Below are positions 11,881 through 23,290 of a stretch of DNA of 64,000 nucleotides, in pieces (position 1 is the first letter of the stretch; each line of letters begins with the position of its first letter). The translations under genes were made by a program, and so were the position numbers. Below the pieces are notes generated by a model that had not been told where the DNA came from, searched no databases, and was given only the letters and a program-made list of their open reading frames with translations. Origin of the DNA: Myrica gale (taxonomy: Eukaryota > Streptophyta > Magnoliopsida > Fagales > Myricaceae); the NCBI GenBank assembly GCA_963930655.1, contig OZ005619.1, forward strand, positions 4,694,501 through 4,758,500, written 5' to 3'.

Positions 11881-12290
11881 TTCTCTGTCCTGGGCGATGA
11901 GGGGAACATGAGCCTTCCACAGTCTAGAAACGGTACGAGCCTTTCGACGAGCCCATTCGTGCGCAAGTAGATTGGCATTACGATGAACAAATAAAAAAGC
12001 TTGCAACTTCGAGAGTATCTCCGTAATGATAGGTTGGATTGGCCAACCCAAAACCAGATGGGGGATTTTAGAGCTTCAATAACTAAAAGAGAATCTCCTT
12101 CCAGCTGGAAATTTATGAAGCCCATGATCGTTGCATATTCCACTGCCAGACAGCTTGCCCTCGCTTCACCTTCCACATCTGAGCAAGGGAGGAGGACCTT
12201 AGACACCCGGCCAAGAATATTTCCCTTTGAGTCTAAAAATAGCCGCAACAACCACAAAACGGTCCCGAATAGCCACACCAAAATTACCTT
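11881..12290 (-). pseudogene. LINE-type reverse transcriptase C-terminal RNase H domain remnant
   Basis: Minus-strand reading gives DSKGNILGRVSKVLLPCSDV, then EGEARASCLAVEYATIMGF and FQLEGDSLLVIEALKSP. In a second frame it continues PIITEILSKLQAF...HRNANLLAHEWARR. This is the order of plant RNase H-like (RVT_3) domains: D-x-KGN, E-A-x-A...A, EGDS, and the R-x-N-x-A-H motif. The frame change near 12050 and the loss of flanking domains show it is dead. With the zf-RVT block at 12924-13169 it forms one old LINE remnant on the minus strand, split by a repeat at 12345-12660. Confidence 0.75.
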
Positions 12291-12344
12291 TAACGTATGC
12301 AGGAGGAGGGGACCATCTATCTTCAGTAAAAGAAAGATAGCTAG

Positions 12345-12660
12345 ACCAAGTTATGTTCGGTTTGAAGTTTTTTTTTAGGATTTGGAGTGTTTTGATAATT
12401 TTTAGGTGATGTTAGAGTTGTATTGGTGTTTGTGTAGAAGTTGTTGAGGTGTAAAAAAAATTAATGATGATGTTTAAAGTTGTTTTTTTTTTATATTTCA
12501 AATTTATTAATTTTTTTTATTAAAATTTGAATATTTAAAAGGTAATTAAAAAAAAAGCAAGTAAACGACAAATTGAAAGATGAATGCGCAAGGGGACAAA
12601 GGCAGGGGGACCTGCTGAATGCGCAGGGACAACCTTGCAGGGGACATGTATAAAAAAAAC
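12345..12660 (+). repeat. Dispersed repeat inserted in the LINE remnant
   Basis: The stretch with TTTTTAGGTGATGTTAGAGT, TGTATTGGTGTTTGTGTA and a poly-T/AAATTTATTAA tract is repeated in inverse orientation at about 24295-24500. It separates the zf-RVT and RNase H pieces of the LINE, so it probably inserted after the LINE. Termini are not clear. A MITE or TRIM is the likeliest source. Confidence 0.6.
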
Positions 12661-12923
12661 AAAAAAAAAAACGAATCCTTAACTTTTGCTGCTACTTGCC
12701 GAACATGAAAGACCACAAGATTCGAATCCTGTCTTTTTCCTAAAACCGAATATCACCCAAACATTTTTGTGCTCAGAAGCTACTCTCAAAATTTGCCCGC
12801 CAAAGAGAGAGGGTTCACAAGTTTACTTTCGTGCATTAGCTGGCATCTGGACATCCAAATAAGGTCGAGAGCATTCAGCTGCATATAATAGGAAAAAATT
12901 ACGCTCTCTGGAAGGAATCACTA

Positions 12924-13169
12924 TCAACCTTCAAAATGAATCAAGGGTTTAATCCAATTTTGTATAGAACCCCTAAAAAGTTGTTCGATATCCACTGGCC
13001 ATGGAGATAATCTCCAAAAAAAAATTGTCACACAACAAGATAAGAATATGTACGCCAACGTTTCTTGACATGTGTCACATATAGGGCAAGTAAGAGTATG
13101 GCCATCCAAACTATCGTTGGTAGAGCATTGATGGTGCACAAATCGGGATTTCACAGGAAGCAAATTCAA
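12924..13169 (-). pseudogene. LINE zf-RVT (reverse-transcriptase zinc-binding) domain remnant
   Basis: The minus-strand frame reads LPVKSRFVHHQCSTNDS, then CPICDTCQETLAYIFLSC and FFWRLSPWPVDIEQLF. The C-P-x-C-x(n)-E-T-x-x-H/Y-x-F-x-x-C pattern is the zinc-binding domain found near the C-terminus of plant LINE polyproteins and related pseudogenes. No intact reverse transcriptase is present upstream. Confidence 0.75.
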
Positions 13170-13189
13170 GATCAGTTTTCACAGCAAAA

Positions 13190-14898
13190 GCTTTAGTACT
13201 CGCTCGGGTACTGAGAGCTTCCATAACCTAGCCACTGATGGTCCTAAAAGTGGAAGGAAAGAATAAAAAATCAGTCAGCTCAGTCCGACCGAAAGGAGAT
13301 AAGTTTGACAGAGCTGGTGCCTGGTGAAAGATTGGATGAGATGGATAAGGTCTAAGGACGTCAGGGTCTGGATTGCGAAAAAGCCTAGTGCCCAACAAGC
13401 CCCAGGCTCAAAGAGGAAGAAAATGGATATAGGGGAGGAGAGAAGGGAAATGAAGGTAAGCAATCTTTCTCTCTTAGAATAGAACTAGTAAATAAAAAAT
13501 ATAAAAAATGACGATTAACAAAGGCATTGGAGAAATCCCCTACAGGGAGGACCTTGTATTCTAGTTTATTTTCTTTGACTGTAGGAGAAAGAAATGAGCG
13601 TTTGAGCCTTTCAGCCCGTCCAAAGCGTTGGATCGCGAGCTAGCTCCGACGACTAAATTTGTATGATCTATTCAAACTCGTTTTTTCTACCCATTTGGTC
13701 TATGGCTGTACGACAGCGGGGATCTGTAATTCCTTTTCACGTATAAAATAGCGAGATTTGTTACGAGCTAACTTAACTTGCACAATTGGATTGGCCGGGC
13801 GTCACTCCTAGAGGCCGGGAAAAAGCGTATGATCAAAAAGAAAAGTCATGAGCTTCAAATTTGTGAAGCAGAAAATAAAGTTGGGATCAATAAGAAAAAA
13901 ACGACAATGCATCACTGGGGGAGTGGTCATGTTCATGAGCAGACGAAAGAACGCCCGTCCAAAATTCTTGAAAATGACAACTCCTAATTAGGTACTTCCA
14001 AAGGAATTCTCTGAGGGACCATATTGTACGGTACCTTATATGTTTACATGGTGAATGTCACCAAAAGTTTGGGCTTCGTCTCGTGACAATATATATACAA
14101 TACAACATATAGTTTTATGTCGTGTGGACATCACGAAAAGTTTGCACCACATCTCATTCACAACATTGTCCGATATATATCCGCCGTGATCAACCAGGTA
14201 TATATGGGAAAATAATACAATGTCGTATAGTAGCGATTTAAAAGAAAATAAGAAAAAATATATTTTACACTAAAAAAACAAAACAAAGTTGGGAGGTAAT
14301 TAATGACACTTTGCATCATATCTTTTATTTTCGTGACATTGAGCTCCAAAAGTTCCTTAAGTTTTTATTCCTGTCGTTTTGCACATTCATCGAAATTGGG
14401 GTGAGAGTGTATTTTTCACCAAAAAAAAAAGACCAATTTATCTTGTCTTCTTATCCTTACAGGACGTACGCTTGTATTCGTGTTCTCTAAGTTCCTCTCT
14501 CTCTTTTTTTTCCCTCCATCTTTGTTAAAAATGAAAAGACCAGATAGAGTCCTTATTATATTATACGAAGAAAAGGAAAAGGGTATCAAAATAAATAAAT
14601 AGATACGCACAAGTATCCTACGTCTTTGATTGCTGGGGAATTAAAAAATAAGGTTGCTGAAGGTTATATATATAAGCAACACTTGCAAACTTGAGTAATA
14701 GTATTTCTGCAACTCGAAGAGGCACAGTGCTTTTGTTAAACAGTGGTCGACGTTCGTCCTGTTAGGAGAAAGAGACAAAGAGCTACGAGCTTAGGTAAAC
14801 TGCAGAATTTACTTCCATTTATTCTACAACAGGCCATTATACTAACCATCATATTCCACTTTTGCCTAGCAAACTTGGCAGTAGTAATTAGTCACTAG
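13190..14898. other. Intergenic region downstream of the COL gene
   Basis: Short open frames only, none recognised. The part next to 14899 must contain the COL 3'UTR and polyadenylation signals (minus strand). Confidence 0.4.
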
Positions 14899-15321
14899 CT
14901 ACTTCTTGAGGTAATTCGGAAAAGCAGCAGCTCCCATGAAGGACGTCCTCTTAACAAAACGCCCCTTCATTCTAGGCCTCTTCTCCGCGTTCAGTTTTCT
15001 TACTTCGTACCTTATCTTCTTCGAAAATAAGCGTGTCCTTCTCTTCTCTCTGTACCTTGATACTCTCGCTTCTCGAGCCCCGTCACGGCCTCCAACATGA
15101 TCGCCTTCAACTCCTGCATCTCCATATGGCGGGTGATGTACGTCTCTAGGGTATGAAACCTGTTATTTCATTCAAACATTTTATTAGAGCAAATGTACAG
15201 GAAAAGATGGAAGAAGTTGACTTAGTGGTTACTAGAGAACACAGTACTTAATTAGTAGTGGTTGAATAAGTATGCTTTCTCTCCTATGCGAATAGAACCT
15301 GAAAATGGCGAGGGGAATAGG

Positions 15322-15369
<48 letters not shown>

Positions 15370-16420
15370 CCATGATGTCCGGCCAAAAGTTCTCAGGATT
15401 GAGCTCTGGCCTTGTTCCTGTTATCCATGGAGAACCTTGGCCAGCCCAAGCTATTATTACTTCCTCGTAGTTTAGCCTTAAAAATATTTCTCTCTTCATC
15501 TCCTCTGTACATCCTTTGTCATGCCTCTTCTCCGCCATTGGAATCACCTTCACCTCCACCACCTCTCCAGCAGCCGGGGACTCATAATCGAAGCTCCCAT
15601 CTAATGTTTCTCTTATTATGTCCACCGGTGGATTTAATTGACATGCTATGATAGCTTTCATCTCTTCTTCCGGATCTTCAACCTTCACTTTTCCCTCTCC
15701 AACATCAATGCAGAAATCAATGTCTTCATCTTCTTTACAATAGAAAAGTCCCCGTCCTTTGATGCCACAACAATCCTCATCAAGTCCTTTGCCAAGTAAG
15801 CTCTCAACATCAGCAGCAAACTCAGCAAGCTCCATGTCTAATGGCAGTAAATCGTGTAAATCATTCAAGTCACATGCCCCATCATGTTCATAATCATCAG
15901 CCACCAATTTTTCAACTTCGTTATTTGCCCCGGTGGTTCCCTCGTCAACAGTTGTGTTCCCTGTTTCATTGCAAAGTTCAGGGGCAAAAGGGTCGAAGAT
16001 AGGAACCCGATAAAGGAGTTGTTCTTCATTGGTGGCATTCGGTGAAGCTTCTTCGCTGCCAATCTCCGGAACAAAAGGCAGAAGGTCCAAGATTTTTTCT
16101 TCCTCTTTAGGATTTTGCACCAATGTTGGTCTGTTATGGCGCGGCGTTCGTGCCTTGCGTGTAAAACCCTGGTGCCATGCTGGTGGAGGATCAAAAATTG
16201 CAGAGCCATTGTTGGGTTTCATAGATGAAGCATGGAGCCGAGCTCGCTCATGTCTGCTTGCTAACTGGTTAGCCGAGTGCACCGATGCATCGCACGCTGG
16301 GCAAAGAAAAGCATCGTCAGCAGCACAAAACCAGCGAGCCCGCCTCCGTAAACAACTATCACAAGCTCGTGTTGTCTTACCTCCCATCGCATTCGCAGCT
16401 TTCTTTTGAGTAATCATCAA
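14899..16420 (-). CDS. CONSTANS-like B-box/CCT transcription factor (COL6/7/8/16 clade, BBX14-17)
   Basis: Nuclear regulator of the BBX family; this clade is linked to light responses, flowering time and chlorophyll control. Exon 1 is 16420 down to 15371 (350 codons) and exon 2 is 15159 down to 14899 (87 codons with stop), giving 436 aa, normal for the clade. One B-box covers about residues 20-65, with zinc ligands C20, C23, C32, C40, C43, H48 and H57. The middle is acidic. The clade motif [13 protein letters not shown] lies near the end of exon 1. Exon 2 carries the CCT domain (about 379-421, [20 protein letters not shown] onward, ending KGRFVKR) and ends NYLKK. The start [16 protein letters not shown] fits the family. 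The intron (15160-15370) has donor ATG|GTATCT and acceptor AACAG|GTTTC. A long CT microsatellite lies four bases inside the donor. Family is certain; the paralogue is not. Confidence 0.96.
15325..15367. repeat. (GA)n/(CT)n microsatellite inside the COL intron, next to the 5' splice site
   Basis: About 21 uninterrupted dinucleotides. On the coding (minus) strand the exon ends ATG, the intron opens GTAT and then runs straight into CTCTCT. Reading through the donor gives a serine-leucine tail, which marks the unspliced frame as artificial. Confidence 0.95.
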
Positions 16421-16720
16421 AGATATTTAGGTTATGATCAAGAACAGATTGGTAACGGAAACTCAAAGAGGAGAATATTTAACAAACCCAGATTGTTTAC
16501 TGACTGCCACTAGTCACAGGCAATATGGAGGTGTCCTCCTATACTTATTTAGGGGACCAATTGGTTCAATAATTGTGTGGGGTGTGCGCGTATGGTTTTA
16601 GGGCCACACTGGGCACTTTTCATCTTGCTCTCTATTCTCTAAGCTTCTCTTCTGGGCGAGCCCCATACACTTTTGGCGGTTTTCTACAGGAAGGGATGGA
16701 GCTTTTTGGGACCCATTATT
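16421..16720. other. Promoter/5' region of the COL gene
   Basis: Minus-strand upstream sequence of the COL gene, cut at 16721 by the LINE-derived insertion. No specific regulatory element is claimed. Confidence 0.35.
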
Positions 16721-16737
16721 TTGTCTATCTTGGTGTT

Positions 16738-17691
16738 TTTTTTTTTCTAGGCAACAAGACAATATATTAAAAATCGAGAACAGTACAGCATGTACAAAAC
16801 ACAAAACCGACTTGAAGGCTAGCAAAAAACCTAAACGGACCAGTAGGCCCTACAAGAAGCCGGAACCAAAGGTCTGGTAGCCAAACCGGACAACACAGCC
16901 GGTGCCATAACAACAACCAAGGCCAACAAAAGCCAACACAAACAACCAACAGAAACAACCAATACAAACAGACCACAAAGGCCAACACACAAGACACAGA
17001 CAAATCGGTCACAAAGATCGGAACCCAACACAACCACCGCCCAAAGCGATGGTGGCTTCCGCTAGAGGAATGACGAGCTAAGCGACGAACCGACTCCAAC
17101 AAGAGAGACTTCATGCAAAGACAGGCTGCACCATGAGGAAGAGGAGAGAGAGCTCCAAACTGCACAAAAGGGCGGTATCCAAAGGGGCCAGAAACCAAAA
17201 CCACCGAACACAGAGGCGGCACACGCGCCGACAAGGAGAGGTCGGACAGGGACGACAAGGACCTCCAGGGGAGCTAAGCACGGAGGGGCAGGACAAGTCC
17301 TCCGAAAAATGGTCAAAACAGCCGGGAGAGAAGCACAAGAAGACGAGCGAGTGAGATCCAAGCGCGCGCGTGAAGGCTCATGCGCCGTCCGGATGAGTCG
17401 TCTCGGGGCCGGATCTGGTCGCCGGAAGGAGAAGAACGCCACCAAGGAAACCGTGCACACAAAAATCCACCGGAAGAGCCGGGATCTAACACCCAACAGA
17501 GAGCCAAAAGCAAAACTAGAGAAATCAGAGAAACTCCGGCCACCAACAGGGTGACCGGAGAAGAGGGAAGGGAGGAGCCTCCTCCCCAGCCACTGCAACA
17601 AAGAGGGAGGGGATGTAGTCAGAAGAGGGGGAGAGGATTCAAGAGAGAGGGAGGAGTCTCTCTCTCTAGACTATATGTTTCTGTCTTCACA
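16738..17691 (-). mobile_element. Non-autonomous LINE-derived retroelement with 17 bp TSD
   Basis: A perfect 17 bp duplication, TTGTCTATCTTGGTGTT, flanks the insert (16721-16737 and 17692-17708). A poly-T run at 16738-16746 marks the poly(A) tail of a minus-strand retrocopy. The 954 bp body starts (minus strand) with a CT-rich leader and a GC-rich segment, turns into a TTGTTTGT/GTTGG-rich 3' part and ends TTTAATATATTGTCTTGTTGCC before the tail. No reverse-transcriptase motif is present. The perfect TSD implies recent insertion. It lies about 300 bp upstream of the COL start codon. An internally deleted L1 or an unusual SINE fits best. Confidence 0.8.
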
Positions 17692-17708
17692 TTGTCTATC
17701 TTGGTGTT

Positions 17709-18790
17709 AATTGGCTAAAGTTATGAAGTCCATCTTATTCTCTGAATTCCTATTGGCTACCTGTCTACAGCATGCATTACTTGTGGGGCCAACTGGCGGT
17801 CGGGACTGCTCTGTGTATGTGTTTGTATTGGACAATTTTGTTCTGTTTTGCCTCTATAATTTTTTTTTTATAGATGTTTTGCCTCTATAATTCACTAGTT
17901 CATCTCATAGCCTTAAAACTCCTTGTTTGCTGTCCCCTCCAGTTGCTTTCGAGTATCATGTCATGTGGTACGTTCTTCTCTATTGACCTAAAGCAATATT
18001 CTCCACCAGTTGATACACGGCAGTATCTGTAATAATGAGATCTTGGCCTTGACTTAGGCGCCACAGTTCAGCTGCAGGGATTGTATTCTGTCATGTTTCG
18101 CAGATCAAAGCCATACAAAACATACAGGGAGCCCACGTGAGGTGAAAATATGTGAATCCAATATCAGTTAGATTGATTTGGATAGAGCTTTTAACGGCCT
18201 AATCTGAGATCATCTATTTTCTACTTCAAAGCATACAATCTGGCTGAAATCGTCCTTTGGTGAACACATGAAGGTGATAGATTTCTATGAAAAGGAAGGC
18301 TATGTCCAAATCAATCCTGGATAAGACTAAAATGGGATCTCTTATCTAATCCTATTGAGAAAAGACTAAATTGCAGTAACTCATGGCCCTTGAGTACTCC
18401 CTCTGTCATCACCAAGACGATATACTGACATGTGCAGAGGGAAAGAAAAAAAGATACAAAAAATGGGCTGAGTAAACATCCTATGACTCAGGCAAAAGTT
18501 TATCCACAGTAGTCCAATCAACTCATCTGGTGTATGCGTCATATAGCATATTGGGGCTATTCTTTTCTTTAAGGTTTGACATAACATGATAAACTAAACT
18601 AGTTCAGATTCCTTTTCTTTAAGGTTTGAAACGCCCTGCCCCAGTGATATTATAATGTACATGGCTGAGCAGCAGATTAAACTAAATTACGCCCAAGAGT
18701 GTAATTGGGCTGCATTCCTTTCATGGCCAGAGAAAGTAATGAACTTTGGTAGAAAGTTTGTCCATATATTCCTTGAAGTAATTAGAAGTT
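17709..18790. other. Intergenic region
   Basis: No gene or clear repeat seen beyond a short duplicated phrase TTTTGCCTCTATAATT near 17850-17895. Confidence 0.4.
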
Positions 18791-19201
18791 ATGATATTGA
18801 AATATTCCCTTAAAATAGTCAGAAAATGTAGTTATGAGAAGTTGTTAGTTAGAAATGTGTTAATCGAGTCGTGGTAGAAGAAGTAGGTAAAGTTTGTAAT
18901 AATTAAGGTAGTTGGTGGTAGTTGAAATATATGCCTAAGGTTGATGTTGTTATATTATAAAAAGGAGTGAAGTCTAAGCGTTTTTGAACAAGACGAAATT
19001 TTTTGAAAGAAAGCCAATAATTTGCTGTCGTCTCACCTCCACTCTTCTTCTGCTCTCCCCACTTAAAAAACCTTCCCCTCTTGTACAAGTTAGAAGCTCC
19101 TCTTCCAACCATGGAAGATAGTTTTTCATAGTTTTCAAGCATACCAATCGATGTTGCTGCCCGCCCAAAGCTATCCTAGAAATCAATACAATTGTTGTAC
19201 A
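18791..19201 (+). mobile_element. Candidate LTR (solo or 5') of a retrotransposon
   Basis: The 411 bp stretch begins TGATATTGAAA and ends TTGTTGTACA. It contains a TATA-like TATATTATAAAAAGG near 18950, and is followed nine bases later by TGGTATCCCTGG, reminiscent of a tRNA-Met primer-binding site. No second copy is in the window and no target duplication was found, so the call is tentative. Confidence 0.4.
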
Positions 19202-19229
19202 CTAAACTGCACTGGTATCCCTGGTTGAC

Positions 19230-20111
19230 ATTTAACTGGGTGAAATTCTTGGGTTCTATTAATATGTGGAGTGAGCCGTTCTGGCTTGTATGGATCCTAA
19301 TTTGTCAAGAAGTAAATATATATTTATTAAATAACATTCTTCTTTCCCCAAGTTTTCATAGTTCCATCCACTTCTTCAATGGACTCCTATTGATAAAACA
19401 GTGTTTACTTCCTTTTGGGACAAGGACTATCTTGATAGTTTGAACAAGCTTCCCATTGAGAGTTTCTCTCCCTCCCAGCTTCTGGGTGCTCGATGGCTCT
19501 TCCCTCCTTTCCATCCCCGTTCTTCCAATATCCCCACCTCCTCTTCTCTTCTCTTCTGTGTTTTTGTTGTTGTAGCCTTTCTTTTTGCGATTTCAAAACC
19601 CAAATCTATTGCCCATCCTTCCATAGCCCCTATGCCTCTGTCCCACCACTCTGCCTACTTAAAGTGCGTATGTCCTACTAGCCGTCGTTGAGGAGTTACT
19701 CTCCATGGCCCTACTCAGTCGATCACAATACTTCTTTTACAAATGCTAACCAATTAAGCTTCCCTGATGCTACAGTAGGCGTTTCTCCAAGCATTCCAAC
19801 TTGGAACTACTCTCGAAAATCAACATTTCAAGCTGTTCATTTTCATGTGGGTCAAGAATCCATTGGATCACCCCAAGTTATAGGTCTATTTTAATTAATT
19901 TCAGTTCGCATAATTTAGGCTCTATCGCAGTAATTATTGGTAAGCACCATGGAGTTTTGTCTCTGTTTTGGTATTATTTTCGTGTTTCATGCCTTCTCTC
20001 TTCTATTCCGCCCAGAATATTTGGTCATTAAGCCCCAAATTGTTCATGAATGTGCGCAGCGAGATATGTTTATTCCTTTAGATAATAATTAGTACTTGAA
20101 GATGCCGTTTT
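19230..20111. other. Intergenic region downstream of the LYM gene
   Basis: Contains TC-rich stretches but no recognisable coding domain. The segment next to 20112 is the presumed 3'UTR of the LYM gene. Confidence 0.35.
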
Positions 20112-22420
20112 TCACATCAAATAGTGAATCACAAGAGAGGTTAGCCATAAACTGTAACATGAAGTTCGACCATGCAATCCACCACTGTCAGATATGTTCG
20201 AATTCTGTTTACTTTTTGGACCAGAGGCACCAACATTCCCAGTATTTGTATTAGCACCTAGAAACGGGGATGGAGAGGGAGATAGTGTTACCAATGGGAC
20301 TATTGGACTTGGCGGCCACTGAGATCCCATAGGTGAGGCCGTTCCATTGTCTTGCTTACCTGCATCAAAACATTTATTAGTACTGCAAAGAGAAATCAAG
20401 TTTAAAAATCATAAGTTTGGTGACGCAGGTTATATTACCTGGGCACTTGGAAAAATTTACTATACTGCAATAAGGGGAATGAGGGAATGCATTACAGGCA
20501 TGTTCAAGAAAGGAATACAATTAAATAGAACAAGAAGATGACCCATTTTTACTAGTTCTCTGTGCTTGTACGAGTAAGTAATTATGTTATTTCTTCGTAC
20601 CCATTTCGAGTTACAAAACTCTGCGTTAAATGGATTTCGAGTTACAAAATTTTTCGAGTTACCATATTTGATCATTAGGAATTTTGGAGAAGATAGCTTA
20701 CTGTGTCTTTTGTATCCAGTACAATCAAATGGATGAAATATGCGGTTTTACCTTCTGAAGATTTTGCGTCCACTATGGCCCCGGTACACGCACGTACTGA
20801 CATTACAACCAGCTGCCATTTGCTTCACGTATGCATCGCCAATAAAGATATTAGATCCTGCGCACTGTAAATGTGAACAGGGGACAGCCATGCCAGATGG
20901 AAAACATTGCAAGCTGTTGAGAAAGAATACAAAAAACAAGTCAAGCTATATGCAGGACGCGAACACGTAATTACATGATAAAGAATATCAAGATATCTCA
21001 CTTGAGATCGTCTGTTCCGCAAGTGCATTTGATGCAGTTGTTGGCAGTAAGTGCATATGAACCGTTCGGGACGATTAGACTCTCATTGTGCCAGTTAAGA
21101 TTTGCAGAAGAACATGCTGCATCAATGGTTAATTGACCTTGATGTATGGCAATTAAATAGCAGAGAAAAATCAGCTAGCACCCAAGAGAGCAAATCAAAC
21201 ACTAAAAACATGAACTTTCGCTTTTCCTGCCAGTGATTACACAGGGAGTAACCATCACTCTCTGTTCCAGGTTACTGAAGATTGAGCAGCGGCTAAGCTT
21301 TGGGTAAAGTATCCTCTGCAATGGGTAGGGAGGGGGCCCACAAACAGGGACGTGTATAAATATACTGACAAGCCCGCCAGATTATTAATGGAAGTTTTGG
21401 ACCACCATGATATTGTTTATACGGTTGTTCACTCTAGCTGCCTTAATCTTGCTAAAATCAGTCAATTCAAAGCTGTTATTCATAAGTGTTATGATCTCAA
21501 AATATGGTAAAAATCAGCTACTCTCTATTTGCTGGACCTCCTATCTTCAACAGTGGTCTAACAAACTATAGGACACCAAGGAGGTAGGAGGGTTTGATCT
21601 GCTGATACGACTACCTATTGTTTTTTTTTTTTTTTTATAAGCGATACGACTACCTATTGACTTCGCATTTGGATGGATATTTATTCATGAGTCTGTTCAA
21701 GCTTTTAGAGTGTCAGTTCACAACAATATATATCAAGTTATATGGTCTGTATGCTGACCTGAAATTGGAACAGCCAGTATGTCTCCTGGATAAACTATCG
21801 GCTGTCCAAGGCCATTGATGGCCTCCAAGTCCGTGACAGTCGTGCCGAATTCCACACCTATGCTGTTCAAGCTCTCTCCTCTCTGCACCACGTACGACAT
21901 GTACACCGTGGTGACCCCGTTGTTACGATTGTTGAAGCATGTACAAGGCAAATGTATTACAAAACTCTGCCTGCTCCACAACGAGTTGGTGGCATTTATC
22001 ATGTTCACAGTCGTAATTTGCGCAGCACTGACAAGGCTTCCATATCCCTCTGCTATGGATTCTACACTATCAGCCGCCTGGACTTTGTAAGTGGTAGACA
22101 AAGACCGCCGGATACCATCCACGCACGGGCATGCAATGGGTATCTTCACAAAAAAATTTGCTCGAAGAATTTGGTTCCCGAGGGATGGTATTGAAGGGTT
22201 GATGGAGTTAGCGGCAAGGAGAGCAGTAAGATTTATTTGGAACCGATATGCAATCTCAGAGATCTTCAAGTCCCAAGGCAAGACAAAAGCGAGAAGAGAT
22301 GTGCATGAGTCAGAAGAGCTACAAGGTTCAATGACAGATTTTGCATGTATCAGAGAAGGAAATCTGGAGAGCGAAAGAACTGAGAAGAGAAAAAGAAAGA
22401 AGTTGCAGTAGAAATCTCAT
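20112..22420 (-). CDS. LysM-domain GPI-anchored receptor-like protein, LYM1/LYM3 type (frame conflict in signal peptide)
   Basis: LYM1/LYM3 proteins sit on the outer face of the plasma membrane and bind peptidoglycan fragments in immunity. Exons: about 22420-21759, 21116-21002, 20913-20752 and 20382-20112. All three junctions are GT-AG and keep frame. Exon 1 has the cysteine-rich start KSVIEPCSSSDSC, the first LysM (DLKISEIAYRFQINLTALL), the signature CVDGIRRSLSTTYKV, a second LysM and, near its end, GDILAVPIS. Exon 2 reads ACSS...LIVPNGSYALTANNCIKCTC; exon 3 is cysteine-rich (LQC...GCNVSTCVYRGHSG); exon 4 is Pro/Ser-rich (PPSPIVP, SPSPSPF) and ends in a short hydrophobic tail, a possible GPI signal. 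The only nearby ATG (22420) starts a good signal peptide (MRFLLQLLSFSLLSSFALQ), but it is one base out of frame with the LysM part. The in-frame alternative has a stop upstream and no ATG. This may be a real frameshift, a sequence error in the pyrimidine tract, or a missed upstream exon. Confidence 0.85.
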
Positions 22421-22809
22421 TTTGTCAAGGTGCTAGCTACAGGATGGTCTTTGGAACACAAAAGCGTCGAAGATCTTATCCCAATCCTTCTTTCCATAAA
22501 TTTGGAGTGAAGTTGGTAGGTGTGAGCATCAATACTTATGAGCAACAGGGAGTGACTGGTCTGGATTGTTGAAGAGACTAGACTTTGAAAAGAGGGTGTG
22601 ATGCATGGTATGGCACACCTCACAGTTAGAGCACTGAGACCAACCAGTCACTGGCGTAAAGGTGTTACCCAAACCAAAGTAGGGCAATACTTGAAGGCTG
22701 AAGCACAGCATCAACTGGATCATGGCAGCAAATTAGCTAGCCCTTATACGGATGAAAAAGACAAATAATACCTCAAAATAAATAAAGGGTACCATAAGTT
22801 GTCATATTC
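22421..22809. other. Upstream region of the LYM gene
   Basis: Presumed promoter/5'UTR on the minus strand. A minus open frame around 22529-22723 is not recognised and could hold an alternative first exon. Confidence 0.3.
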
Positions 22810-23290
22810 TTTTTTTTTCCTTGATCATGTTCCAAAGAGGAACCGAAACAAAGATCAGGCGATAAACACCGGCGGGATCCTATAACGGATCAGAGAAAGC
22901 CGTTCTATGCTCCATGCAAAGCAGTGGGAGTGGCGACCAGACTCGGTAGACTCACCTACCAGGACCATTACATGCCAGTACGGAAAGCATCACAGCACGG
23001 TACAGAAAGCCCATGCAAGGGCTGAAAAAATCCACGAGGGATCGGAGAAAGCTCACACAGGAGTCGGACCAAAACACACCTAAACAAAATACAGACCAAC
23101 AACAACAAAAACCTAACAACCACAAAAACCAAACAACCACCAAATAGAGACGGAACTAGCACCACCGCCAGCAAACGAGCAGAGAGACCGAGCCACCTCC
23201 ATCGCAAGTGGAAGCATCGGCGCGTGTACACCACGCGCCACCAGAAGGCAGCAACAAGGAGGTGCTGGGCTCGCCAAGGAGAGCAGGACC
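22810..23290 (-). mobile_element. LINE-like retroelement remnant (minus orientation)
   Basis: A poly-T run (22810-22818) opens a 480 bp GC-richer block whose composition resembles the 16738-17691 insert: CAACAACAAAAACC-type 3' part, then a GC-rich portion. No TSD was found, and no coding motif is kept. Confidence 0.45.

Noticed and set aside
16029-16409. 126-codon plus-strand frame
   Set aside because: Antisense shadow of COL exon 1, with no similarity of its own.
15371-16420. COL protein ending in a Ser-Leu repeat within one open frame
   Set aside because: The tail translates the intronic CT microsatellite; splicing to 15159 restores the CCT domain.
17062-17601. 179-codon open frame on the minus strand (and overlapping long frames on both strands at 16767-17718)
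   Set aside because: All lie within the TSD-bounded retroelement, several frames are open at once because of GC-rich composition, and no domain is recognisable.
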